64,000 bases of DNA, taken from positions 36,757 through 100,756 of the forward strand of contig NZ_RBAN01000010.1 of NCBI RefSeq assembly GCF_003626655.1. The letters run 5' to 3'. Positions 19,405 through 27,330 of this stretch are shown piece after piece (the first letter of the stretch is position 1; every line of letters starts with the position of its first letter). The stretch is from Micromonospora costi. GTDB lineage: Bacteria > Actinomycetota > Actinomycetes > Mycobacteriales > Micromonosporaceae. Below the pieces are notes generated by a model, which made no database searches, had not been told where the DNA came from, and worked only from the letters and a program-made list of their open reading frames with translations. Position numbers and translations under genes: made by a program.

Positions 19405-20691
19405 GTGAACAGGTGGAAGCGGCTGGCCCCGGTCACCGCCGTGGTGGCTTCGGCCGCGATGGTGCTGGCCGGGTGTGGCGGCTCGGACGACGACGCGGCC
19501 GACACCAGCAAGCTGACGGTCTGGATGATGGGTGAGGGCGGCGACGCCCAGAACGCGTTCCTCGACGGCGTCGAGGCCGAGTTCAAGCAGAAGCACCCGA
19601 ACACCGACGTGGTGGTGCAGTACATCCCGTGGCTGGAGGCCCCCAAGAAGTTCCAGGCCGCCCTGGCCGGCGGTGAGGGGCCGGACGTCACCGAGCTGGG
19701 CAACACGGAGACCCAGGGCTGGGCGGCGCAGGAGGCCCTCGCGGACCTGACCGACCGGATGGGTGGCTGGGCCGACGGCAAGGACATCCTTCCCGACCTG
19801 GTGAAGAACGCGCAGCTCGACGGCAAGCAGTACGGCGTGCCGTGGTACGCGGGCGTGCGGGGGATCTACTACCGCACCGACTGGTTCGCCGAGGCCGGCG
19901 TGAAGCCGCCGACCACCTGGGACGAACTGGTCAGCGTCGCGAAGACGGTGCAGGCCAAGAAGCCGAACACGTACGGCATCGCCCTGCCCGGCAACTCCGA
20001 GCTTCCCTTCTACTCGTTCCTGTGGGCGGCGGGCGGGGAGATCGCCACCCAGCAGAACGGCACCTGGAAGTCCGGCTACACCACGCCCGAGGCGCAGAAG
20101 GCGGTCAAGTTCTGGACCGACCTGGTGACCGTCCACAAGGTGGCCCCGCCGGCGGCCGCCGGGTGGAACGAGATCGACGCGCGCACCCAGTTCGCCACGG
20201 GCAAGGCGGCGATGGCGTTCGCCGGCAGTTGGCAGCAGGGCGCGATCAAGAAGGACAACCCCGACATCGAGAAGGTGTGGGGCACGTTCCCGATCCCCGG
20301 CCCCGACGGCAAGGCCGCGCCCGCCTTCGCCGGCGGCTCGGACATCGCCGTCTGGAAGGACAGCGAGCGTCAGGACCTGGCCTGGGACTACGTCACGGTG
20401 CTGCTGAACAAGAAGAACGCGCAGACGTTCGCCGAGAGCCTCGGGTTCTTTCCCGTCTACCGGGACCTGGTTGCCAGCGACAAGTACACCAGTGACAAGA
20501 TCATGTCGGCGTTCGCGACCACGATGCAGAACACGAAGGTCACGCCGCTCACCCCGAAGTGGGTGGAGGTCAGCCGTACCAAGACGGTGACCCAGGCGAT
20601 GAACAGCTCGGTCATGAAGGGTCAGAAGACGGTCGAGAAGGCTACCGCCGACGCGGCCGCGGAGATGGAAAGCATCCTCAACGCCAAGTGA
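19405..20691 (+). CDS. Sugar ABC transporter substrate-binding lipoprotein
   Basis: 428 residues, family 1 extracellular solute-binding protein anchored outside the membrane. Lipobox VLAGC with Cys at about residue 24 after a hydrophobic signal, followed by a Gly/Asp linker. Typical pattern: KLTVWMMGEGG, GPDVTELGNTE, and YGVPWYAGVRGIYYRTDWF. The GPDVTELGNTE wording is reminiscent of chitobiose/GlcNAc binding proteins (DasA/NgcE type), but this is only a guess. GTG start after GAGGGGAG. First gene of a three-gene operon with overlapping starts. Confidence 0.92.
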   Translation: MNRWKRLAPVTAVVASAAMVLAGCGGSDDDAADTSKLTVWMMGEGGDAQNAFLDGVEAEFKQKHPNTDVVVQYIPWLEAPKKFQAALAGGEGPDVTELGNTETQGWAAQEALADLTDRMGGWADGKDILPDLVKNAQLDGKQYGVPWYAGVRGIYYRTDWFAEAGVKPPTTWDELVSVAKTVQAKKPNTYGIALPGNSELPFYSFLWAAGGEIATQQNGTWKSGYTTPEAQKAVKFWTDLVTVHKVAPPAAAGWNEIDARTQFATGKAAMAFAGSWQQGAIKKDNPDIEKVWGTFPIPGPDGKAAPAFAGGSDIAVWKDSERQDLAWDYVTVLLNKKNAQTFAESLGFFPVYRDLVASDKYTSDKIMSAFATTMQNTKVTPLTPKWVEVSRTKTVTQAMNSSVMKGQKTVEKATADAAAEMESILNAK

Positions 20692-21674
20692 CCACGCTGA
20701 CCGAGGCGCCGGAGACGCCCGCCGCGCGGGAGATCCCCGCGCGGCGGCGTCGGCCGGTCGACCGCCTGCCGTACCTGCTGCTCCTGCCCTGCCTGATCGT
20801 GATCGGCGTGCTGCTGCTCTGGCCGCTCGGCCAGGTGGTGGTCATGTCGTTCTACCGGCTCAACAACGTCCGGCAGTTGCGCGGGGACCGCGAGTGGCCG
20901 TGGGCGGGACTCGACAACTACACCCAGATCCTCGGCGATCCGTTCTTCTGGACGGTCCTGCGCAACACCGTGCTGTTCGCGCTGGCCAACGTGGTGCTCA
21001 CCATGATCCTGGGCACGCTCGTCGGGCTGCTGCTCAACCGGCTCGGCCGGAAGATGGCCACGTTCGTGGCGAGCTGCGTGATGCTCGCCTGGGCCACACC
21101 GGCGCTGACCGGCACGATCGTCTGGAAGTGGATCTTCGACGACACGAGCGGGCTGGTCACCTGGCTGTTCAACGCGCTCCCGGACGGGATGTCGCAGGCG
21201 CTGTTCGGGCACAGCGACTGGACGGGGTACGGCTGGTTCAACTCGCCGCTGCTGTTCTTCTCGATCCTGACCCTCGTGGTGGTCTGGCACTCGTTCCCGT
21301 TCATCGCGGTCAGCGTGCTGGCCGGGCTGAAGAGCGTACCGAGTGAGCTGCACGAGGCGGCGCGCGTGGACGGCGCGGGGCCGTGGCGGGTGTTCTGGCG
21401 GATCACCTTCCCGCTGCTGCGCCCGGTGTTCGGGATCCTGATCGTGCTCTCCACGATCTGGGACTTCAAGGTGTTCACCCAGCAGTTCGTGCTGGCCGGC
21501 GGCACCCAGGACCGGCCGACGTTCATGTTGTCCATCTACTCGTACGCGGAGGCGTTCTCACCCCCGCCGAAGTACGGGCTCGGCGCGGCCATCGCGGTGA
21601 TCCTCACCGTGATCCTGCTCGTGGTGACCGGCTTCTACGTGCGGATGGTGCTCAAGCAGGAGGACGAGTCGTGA
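20688..21674 (+). CDS. Sugar ABC transporter permease (MalF type)
   Basis: 328 residues, six predicted helices after a cytoplasmic Arg-rich N-terminus. The EAA loop ELHEAARVDGAGPWRVFWRITFPLL contacts the ATPase. GTG start overlaps the stop of the binding-protein gene (GTGA) and its own stop overlaps the next permease. With its partner it forms the membrane channel. No ATP-binding gene follows, so a shared MsiK-like ATPase elsewhere in the genome is expected. Confidence 0.93.
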   Translation: MTTLTEAPETPAAREIPARRRRPVDRLPYLLLLPCLIVIGVLLLWPLGQVVVMSFYRLNNVRQLRGDREWPWAGLDNYTQILGDPFFWTVLRNTVLFALANVVLTMILGTLVGLLLNRLGRKMATFVASCVMLAWATPALTGTIVWKWIFDDTSGLVTWLFNALPDGMSQALFGHSDWTGYGWFNSPLLFFSILTLVVVWHSFPFIAVSVLAGLKSVPSELHEAARVDGAGPWRVFWRITFPLLRPVFGILIVLSTIWDFKVFTQQFVLAGGTQDRPTFMLSIYSYAEAFSPPPKYGLGAAIAVILTVILLVVTGFYVRMVLKQEDES

Positions 21675-22501
21675 AGAAGGTCGCGCTCAACGGCGCCGGG
21701 CTGCTGGTGGCGCTCTTCGCGGCCTTCCCGGTCTACTGGATGATCGTCACGTCGCTGAAGCCCAGCCGGGAGATCTTCTCGACCACGCCGCGCCCGGTGC
21801 CGGCGCACCCCACGCTCGAGCACTACCGGGAGATCCTGACCGGCAACCTCATCCCCGGCGTGACCTTCGCCGACTTCTTCCTCAACAGCGCACTGGTCGC
21901 GGTCGCCACGGTGCTGCTCAGCGGCCTGGTGGCGCTGCTGGCGGCCACCGCGGTGGCCCGCTTCCGGTTCCGGCTGCGGACCAGCTTCCTCATCATGCTG
22001 CTGGTCGTGCAGATGATCCCGCTGGAGGCGCTGGTCATCCCGCTGTTCCTGATGATCCAGCGGCTCGGGCTCTACAACACCCTGCCCAGCCTCGTCCTCA
22101 CCTACCTCGGCTTCTCGCTGCCGTTCGCGGTCTGGATGCTGCGCGGCTTCGTGGCCGCGGTGCCGAAGGACCTGGAGGAGGCGGCGGCGATCGACGGGGC
22201 CACCCGGGCGCAGACCTTCCGCCGGATCCTCTTCCCGCTGGTCGCCCCCGGTCTGGTGGCCACCAGCATCTTCTCCTTCATCACGGCCTGGAACGAGCTG
22301 ATCTTCGCGCTCACCTTCATCAACGACCAGGACCGCTACACCCTGCCGGTGGCCATGACGTTCTTCTTCGGGCGCGACGACACCGCCTGGGGACCGGTGA
22401 TGGCGGCGTCGACCCTGTTCACCCTGCCGGTGATCGTCTTCTTCCTGCTGGTGCAGCGGCGGATGGTCTCCGGTCTGGTCGCGGGCGCCGTGAAGGGCTG
22501 A
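21671..22501 (+). CDS. Sugar ABC transporter permease (MalG type)
   Basis: 276 residues, six helices, EAA loop DLEEAAAIDGATRAQTFRRILFPLV and the usual terminal hydrophobic segment LFTLPVIVFFLLVQRRMVSGLVAGAVKG, the standard MalG-type ending. GTG start overlapping the upstream stop. Last gene of the operon; no glycosidase or ATPase gene follows. Confidence 0.93.
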   Translation: MKKVALNGAGLLVALFAAFPVYWMIVTSLKPSREIFSTTPRPVPAHPTLEHYREILTGNLIPGVTFADFFLNSALVAVATVLLSGLVALLAATAVARFRFRLRTSFLIMLLVVQMIPLEALVIPLFLMIQRLGLYNTLPSLVLTYLGFSLPFAVWMLRGFVAAVPKDLEEAAAIDGATRAQTFRRILFPLVAPGLVATSIFSFITAWNELIFALTFINDQDRYTLPVAMTFFFGRDDTAWGPVMAASTLFTLPVIVFFLLVQRRMVSGLVAGAVKG

Positions 22502-22589
22502 CCGGGCCGGGCCGCGTGGTCCGCCCGGACCCGGGGTCACGCCGCGCGCGGGATGATCTTCCCGGGGAGCGACGGCTACGCTGACCGCC

Positions 22590-23228
22590 ATGACGGGCAG
22601 GGTGGTGGCGGTGAACCTCGGTGTGGTCACCGAGGCGGAGTGGGCCGGCGACGCGAGCGGTCGTAGCGGCATCGACAAGCGCCCGACGGACGGGGCCGTG
22701 CTGTTCCGCGCCGACGGCGTGGCCGGCGACTTCATCGGTGAGCGCGCCCACCACGGTGGCCCGGACCAGGCGGTCTACGCCTACGCGGAGGAGGACGCCG
22801 GCTGGTGGGCCACCGAGCTGGGCCGTGACCTGCGGCCCGGGAGCTTCGGCGAGAACCTCACGACGTACGCGGTCGACGTGACGGGTGCCGTGATCGGCGA
22901 GCAGTGGCAGGTCGGGTCCGCGCTGCTCCAGGTGACCAAGCCCCGGACGCCGTGCACCACCTTCGCGGGCTACTGGGGCGTACCGGATCTGATCAAGCGG
23001 TTCACGGCCCGGGCACTGCCCGGGGCGTACCTGAGGGTGCTGCGCGAGGGGGAGGTCGGCCCGGGCGACCCGGTCCAGGTGGTGGAGCGGCCCGCGCACG
23101 GGGTGACGATCGGCGAGGTGTTCCGTGCCCTGAGCCTGGAGCCGGACCTGCTGCCCCGGTTGCTGGACGCGCCCGACCTGCCCGGGCCGATCCGGGAGAA
23201 GGCGCTACGCCGGCTCACACCCCGGTGA
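22590..23228 (+). CDS. MOSC domain protein
   Basis: 212 residues. MOSC domains bind sulfur carried on a cysteine and are found in molybdenum cofactor sulfurases and in YiiM-type N-hydroxylated base reductases. Seen: GDFIGERAHHGGPDQAVYAYAEED, the GSFGENLTT motif, and the conserved Cys in TKPRTPCTTFAGYWG. Architecture and length fit stand-alone YiiM-like proteins. ATG at 22590 with TACGCT 7 nt upstream and no ribosome site (leaderless type). Its stop codon lies in a 29-bp tandem repeat. Confidence 0.92.
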   Translation: MTGRVVAVNLGVVTEAEWAGDASGRSGIDKRPTDGAVLFRADGVAGDFIGERAHHGGPDQAVYAYAEEDAGWWATELGRDLRPGSFGENLTTYAVDVTGAVIGEQWQVGSALLQVTKPRTPCTTFAGYWGVPDLIKRFTARALPGAYLRVLREGEVGPGDPVQVVERPAHGVTIGEVFRALSLEPDLLPRLLDAPDLPGPIREKALRRLTPR

Positions 23229-23310
23229 GCGGCCGGCGGCGGACAGGACGAGGGTGAGCGGCCGGCGGCGGACAGGACGAGGGTGAGCGGCCGGCGCCGG
23301 ACATGACGAG
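23224..23310. repeat. Three tandem 29-bp units over the MOSC stop codon
   Basis: Units 23224-23252, 23253-23281 and 23282-23310; the first two are identical, the third has two changes. Unit 1 contains the MOSC stop (23226-23228), so each unit carries a copy of the gene end. Confidence 0.9.
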
Positions 23311-23348
23311 GGCCCCCGGCCGCGCCCGAGGCGACGGCAGGGGGCCCT
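23309..23348. terminator. Terminator between convergent MOSC and PhyH genes
   Basis: Perfect 9-bp stem AGGGCCCCC/GGGGGCCCT (23309-23317, 23340-23348), 10 bp before the PhyH stop; works in either direction. Confidence 0.7.
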
Positions 23349-23357
23349 GTCACGAGG

Positions 23358-24263
23358 TCAGCGCAGCCAGGGAACGCTGCGGTCGAGAAGGCCGCGCTCC
23401 TTGAGTTCCTTGCGCAGCGGGATCTCGTCGTCGATGTAGCCGTCCCAGTTGATGCCCCAGTAGTTCGCGGTGTGGGTGCCCTCACCGCAGAGCTGGCGCT
23501 GCACCGGGGTGCGGTTGGCCCACCACTCGCCGTCCTTGTCGATGTGCAGCTCGTCGAGGGGGCGGATCCACCGGTAGGTGTAGCCCACGAACAGCATCTT
23601 GCGGGTGATGGTCGACAGGTTCGTCGACCGGGAGTGCCACTGGCGGCGGTCGAAGATGAACGCGTCACCCGGGTTGGCGGTGATCTCGACGGTGCCCTCC
23701 GGGTCGGGGTTGTGCACCGTCGTGTCGGCCGGGCGGGGGAGCGAGTTCCACAGGTGGCTGCCCGGGATGACCTTGGTGGCGCCGCGCCCGGTCTCCGACA
23801 GGTCGGAGAGCACGTAGGCCACCTTGAGCGAGAACATCGGCCGCGGCAGGTTCGGGTCCATGGTCTCCGGGTCGGAGTTCTGCCGGTACCCGTCCTGGTG
23901 CCAGCCCCAGTACGGCTTCTCCGGCTCCAGCGCCGGCGGGGTCACGTCGAGGTGGTTGTGGTGGGTGTAGATGTTCCACCCGGCCAGACCCCACATGTAC
24001 GGGAAGGCGATCGGGTGGGTGAGAAGGTCGCCGAAGAGCTCGTCCCGGTCGAGGAAGCCCAGCAGGTGCAGGGTCCCGTCCTTGGTGGTGTTGCCCTTGG
24101 CCTTCTCCTCGGCGTAGACGCGGTCGACCGCCGCCTCCAGCGCCGCCCGGTGGTCCTCCGTCAGGACATTGCGCAGCAGGAGAAAGCCCTGCTCGTGGAA
24201 CTCCTTGCGGTCAGTGTCGCTGATCGGTTCGTAACCGGTCCGGTCGCCGTAGTCGAACGCCAC
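23358..24263 (-). CDS. Phytanoyl-CoA dioxygenase (PhyH) family protein
   Basis: Non-haem Fe(II)/2-oxoglutarate-dependent oxygenase, 301 residues with the chosen start. Seen: the iron ligands in WGWHQDG (HxD), the distal His in RRQWHSRSTN, and the 2-oxoglutarate-binding Arg region nearby. It lacks the ectoine hydroxylase signature, so EctD is unlikely. I prefer the GTG at 24263, which has GGGGAGGGG six nt upstream; an upstream GTG at 24302 has no ribosome site. A TACGAT box at 24312-24317 (minus) would give a 40-nt leader. Substrate unknown. Confidence 0.87.
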   Translation of the reverse strand: MAFDYGDRTGYEPISDTDRKEFHEQGFLLLRNVLTEDHRAALEAAVDRVYAEEKAKGNTTKDGTLHLLGFLDRDELFGDLLTHPIAFPYMWGLAGWNIYTHHNHLDVTPPALEPEKPYWGWHQDGYRQNSDPETMDPNLPRPMFSLKVAYVLSDLSETGRGATKVIPGSHLWNSLPRPADTTVHNPDPEGTVEITANPGDAFIFDRRQWHSRSTNLSTITRKMLFVGYTYRWIRPLDELHIDKDGEWWANRTPVQRQLCGEGTHTANYWGINWDGYIDDEIPLRKELKERGLLDRSVPWLR

Positions 24264-24483
24264 GTCGTACCCCTCCCCATGAGGCGAAACCATGTCTGGC
24301 ACAGGTCGCCGATCGTAACGCGCCCGCCCGGGGGTCAGGGAAGAGCGAGTGGGGCGTCGGGGCGCGTACGGGAACCATGGGCATCCAGGCGATCACCGTA
24401 CGTAAGGAGATGGGCGCCGATGGAGGAGAATGTGGCGTTTTGCCGGTTCGTGCGATAACTGAGGGTACCGAGATGCGGGTGGA

Positions 24484-25338
24484 TCACCCGTCGGCGAAGA
24501 CCTCGGCGACCACCCGGTCGCCGGCCTGCGGGTCACCGGTCACCTCGCTCCAGCCGCCGTCGCGGGCGGTCCACTCGAGGCCGCCGAAGCGCACCCGTTT
24601 GACGCCGTGGTCCTGGGCGTGCGAGACGAGCCAGTGCGCGTACCGCCAGCCGTTGCGCTGGTCGGACGCCGCCAGGGTGAGGCCGGTCAGCTCGGCGGGC
24701 ACCGCGCCGGCCACCCCCCAGTCCAGCGCCAGGTTCCGGGTCAGGGCGGCGGCCGCCGCCTCACCGCGCATCACCGGGTTGCCGGCCACCGTGCAGGCCA
24801 CCGCCCCGGTCACGTCCCCGAGCAGCGCGCGGCTCAACACCTCCGACTCGTCGGCCCACTTCTGGTAGGCCTCGGGGAAGGCGGAGCGCTGCACCCGCTG
24901 GGCGGCGTCGGTGATCCGCATCCGTTCCCAGCCGCGGACCTTCTTCAGCGCCGTGTAGAACCGCCGGGCCGCGTAACGCGGGTCGCGGATCTCCTGCGGC
25001 GTCCCCCAGCCCTGGCTGGGGCGTTGCTGGAACAGGCCGAGCGAGTCGCGGTCGCCGTCGGGCAGGTTGCGCAGGCCGGACTCCTGGTATGCGGTGGCCA
25101 GCGCCACCACCACGGCGCGCTCGGGCATGCCCTGCTGGGCGCCGATCGCCGCGATGGTCGCCGCGTTGGCCATCTGGTCGGCGTCGAGCACCACCCGGCC
25201 GTCGGCCTGCACGGTGCAGGTCCGGCTGGCCAGGGGCAGACGCAGCTCACCGCCGATCCGCCGGACGAGGACCAGGACACCCACCACGGCGAGCAGGACG
25301 AGAACCACCCCACCCGCCACGACCGTCCGAGTTCGCAC
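24484..25338 (-). CDS. Membrane-anchored lysozyme-like protein
   Basis: 284 residues. One N-terminal membrane helix (VVAGGVVLVLLAVVGVLVLV), then an extracytoplasmic domain with a lytic-transglycosylase-like core: ATAYQESGLRNLPDGDRDSLGLFQQRPSQGWG, in which the Glu of QESGL is the presumed catalytic acid, followed by RDPRYAARRFYTALKKV. The C-terminal 120 residues are unrecognised. Related actinobacterial proteins are sometimes mislabelled heavy-metal transporters. GTG at 25338 chosen because AGGGGG lies 5 nt before it. A TACGCT box is at 25366-25371. The gap 24264-24483 holds no supported gene. Confidence 0.8.
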   Translation of the reverse strand: MRTRTVVAGGVVLVLLAVVGVLVLVRRIGGELRLPLASRTCTVQADGRVVLDADQMANAATIAAIGAQQGMPERAVVVALATAYQESGLRNLPDGDRDSLGLFQQRPSQGWGTPQEIRDPRYAARRFYTALKKVRGWERMRITDAAQRVQRSAFPEAYQKWADESEVLSRALLGDVTGAVACTVAGNPVMRGEAAAAALTRNLALDWGVAGAVPAELTGLTLAASDQRNGWRYAHWLVSHAQDHGVKRVRFGGLEWTARDGGWSEVTGDPQAGDRVVAEVFADG

Positions 25339-25562
25339 CCGCACCCCCTGTTCGACAATTCGACAAGCGTACGTCCCCATCCGGCCACTCCGGGTCGTCC
25401 GGCCGGTTTGGACCGGCCGGGCCCGGCCCGCACCCGCCGGACGTTCCCCTCCGGGACGCGCTCTCACCTGCGCATCGTCCCCCGTCCGGTTCCGGCCCGA
25501 ATGGGAATTCCTTCGCCGCCCGTGCTGTCGCCTGCGCCACCGCGCCACCGGGGCCGGAAGTG

Positions 25563-25601
25563 CTTGACGCGTCAAGCGGTTGCCTGGTGTTGACATGTCA
25601 A
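25563..25601 (+). promoter_or_regulatory. Twin TTGAC palindromes before an SDR gene
   Basis: CTTGACGCGTCAAG (25563-25576) and TTGACATGTCAA (25590-25601), both perfect dyads with TTGAC/GTCAA arms, centres 26 bp apart (about 2.5 helical turns). They lie 100 bp upstream of the SDR start. The arm type suits MarR-like dimers; no regulator gene is adjacent. Confidence 0.6.
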
Positions 25602-25699
25602 TTACCCGGCCGGCGGCTCCACGGGCCGTCCCGGGGGCACGGCCCGGACGGCCCGCGCAGGAGGTCGCCCGGACCGGCCCAGGAGGAAGGAGGAGTTCC

Positions 25700-26464
25700 A
25701 TGGGAACGCTGGACGGAAAGGTCGTGCTCATCACGGGCACCGGGGGAGGTCTGGGACGCGTCGCGGCGCTCGCCTTCGCCCGCGAGGGCGCGCGGGTCGT
25801 CGGCGCGGACATCCAGGTCGACGCCAACAACGAGACCGTCGAACTCGTCCGCCGTGCCGGTGGCGAGATGACGGGCCTCGCGCCGGTCGACCTCACCGAT
25901 CCGGAACAGGTACGGCGGCTCGTCGAGGACGCCGTGGCGGTCCACGGCGGGCTCGACGTGGTCTACAACAACGCGGCCTCGCTCCGCTTCGGGCCGATGC
26001 CGGGCTTCTCCGTCGAGGACTGGCGGGCCACCATCACCGGCGAGCTCGACATTCCCTTCTACGTGTCGAAGTTCGCATGGCCGCACCTGATCCGTCGCGG
26101 TGGCGGTGTCATCGTCAACGCCGCGTCCATGGCCGGCATGATCGGCGGCCGGGTTCCCCCGATGGTCGCGCACGCCGCCGCCAACGCCGGGATCATCGGC
26201 ATGACGCGACAGCTCGCCCTGGAAGGCGCGCCGCACGGGATCCGTGTGGTGGCCGTCAGCCCCGGGCCGGTCCTGACCCCGGCGAGCGAACGCGACCTGG
26301 GGGACGACCGGGCGGCCCGGGACGCGATCACCGACAAGACGCTGGTCAAGCGCTTCGCCCGACCCGAGGAGGTCGTCGAGCTGGTCGTCTTCCTCGCGTC
26401 CGACCGGGCCGCGTACATCACCGGCGCGAACTACCCGGTCGACGGCGGCGCGACCGCGTGGTGA
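25700..26464 (+). CDS. SDR-fold protein lacking the usual catalytic Tyr and Lys
   Basis: 254 residues. Cofactor-binding TGTGGGLGR (about 13-21), the D of GADIQVD, NNAA and the Ser in VNAASMAG are present. At the place of YxxxK the sequence reads H158-AAA-N162 (VAHAAANAGIIGMTRQLALE), so both catalytic residues are replaced. It may be a binding or regulatory SDR, or use His158. ATG at 25700 has a very strong AGGAGGAAGGAGGAG ribosome site. Upstream are two TTGAC palindromes, implying tight control. Monocistronic, ending in a shared terminator. Confidence 0.85.
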   Translation: MGTLDGKVVLITGTGGGLGRVAALAFAREGARVVGADIQVDANNETVELVRRAGGEMTGLAPVDLTDPEQVRRLVEDAVAVHGGLDVVYNNAASLRFGPMPGFSVEDWRATITGELDIPFYVSKFAWPHLIRRGGGVIVNAASMAGMIGGRVPPMVAHAAANAGIIGMTRQLALEGAPHGIRVVAVSPGPVLTPASERDLGDDRAARDAITDKTLVKRFARPEEVVELVVFLASDRAAYITGANYPVDGGATAW

Positions 26465-26471
26465 CCCGCGC

Positions 26472-26515
26472 ACGACGGCCGGGACGCGGCCCGGAGGTCA
26501 CGTCCCGGCCGTCGT
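26472..26515. terminator. Bidirectional terminator between SDR and enoyl-CoA hydratase genes
   Basis: Perfect 15-bp arms ACGACGGCCGGGACG/CGTCCCGGCCGTCGT with a 14-nt loop, between two convergent stops. Confidence 0.85.
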
Positions 26516-26525
26516 CGCCGGCGCG

Positions 26526-27311
26526 TCAGTCGCCCGCCGGCACCCACCGTGCCGGGCGCTTCTCCCGGAACGCCGCCACGCCCTCCCGGCCCTCGTCGGA
26601 GAGGAAGTAGCCGGTCGAGAGCGCGGACAGCTCGGCGATCTCCGTGCGCAGGTCGACGGCGGGCGGCCGGCGCAGCAGCTGCTTGGCCCCGGCCAGCGCG
26701 CCCGGCGCGCCCCGCACCAGCGACCCGCAGTACCGCTCCACCGTCGCGTCGAGCGCCTCGGCGGGCACCGCCGCGGTGACGAGGCCGACCTCGGCGGCCC
26801 GGCGGCCGTCGAACGTGTCCCCGGTCAGGTACAGCTCGGCCGCCGCCCGCGGGTGCAGCCGGGGCAGCACGGTCGCCGAGATCACCGCGGGGATCACGCC
26901 GATCCGCACCTCGGTGAAGGCGAAGGTGGCCTCCTCGGCGCAGACCGCCACGTCGGCCGCGGCGATCAGGCCGAGCCCGCCCGCGCGGGCCGGACCGGCC
27001 ACGCGGGCCAGCACCGGCTTCGGGCACTCCCAGACCGCCGCGAGCACGTCGCCCAGCATGCCCGCCGGCACCGTCCCGCTGGCGTACGCGGCGGCCGTCT
27101 CCCTGAGGTCCGCGCCGGAGCAGAAGACCGGGCCGGTGTGGTCGAGCACGATCACCCGGACCGCGTCGTCGGCCACCGCGGCGGCCAGGCCGGCGAGCAG
27201 CTGCGTCATGAGCGGGGTGGAGAGCGCGTTGCGGTTGTGCGGGCTGTCGAGGGTGAGGGTGGTCACCCCGAGGGCCGTGGCGACCCGCACCAGCGCGTCG
27301 GGAGAGGTCAT
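26526..27311 (-). CDS. Enoyl-CoA hydratase/isomerase family protein
   Basis: 261 residues, crotonase fold. Seen: NRNALSTPLMTQL, oxyanion-hole region HTGPVFCSGADLRE and AGPARAGGLGLIAAADVAVC, and FAFTEVRIGVIPAVIS containing the Glu position typical of hydratases. Likely acts in beta-oxidation or branched-chain catabolism; exact substrate unknown. The ATG at 27311 is preceded (minus strand) by TAGTGT with a 7-nt spacer and no ribosome site. It is divergent from hemW with only 19 bp between starts. Confidence 0.92.
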   Translation of the reverse strand: MTSPDALVRVATALGVTTLTLDSPHNRNALSTPLMTQLLAGLAAAVADDAVRVIVLDHTGPVFCSGADLRETAAAYASGTVPAGMLGDVLAAVWECPKPVLARVAGPARAGGLGLIAAADVAVCAEEATFAFTEVRIGVIPAVISATVLPRLHPRAAAELYLTGDTFDGRRAAEVGLVTAAVPAEALDATVERYCGSLVRGAPGALAGAKQLLRRPPAVDLRTEIAELSALSTGYFLSDEGREGVAAFREKRPARWVPAGD

Positions 27312-27330
27312 GCCGGGCACACTAGTGGCC
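27312..27330. promoter_or_regulatory. 19-bp divergent leaderless promoter
   Basis: All the space between the start codons of the enoyl-CoA hydratase (minus) and hemW (plus). TAGTGT on the minus strand lies 7 nt before one ATG; CACACT on the plus strand lies 7 nt before the other. The two -10 boxes overlap over the ACACTA core. Confidence 0.55.

Noticed and set aside
23358..24263. Ectoine hydroxylase EctD
   Set aside because: No ectABC neighbours and the EctD signature is absent.
24420..24458. Short plus-strand ORF MEENVAFCRFVR with a possible GGTT-N14-GGGTAC promoter (about 24450-24475)
   Set aside because: The promoter-like sequence lies over or after the ORF, points into the antisense of the lysozyme-like gene, and no downstream gene fits; too weak to call.
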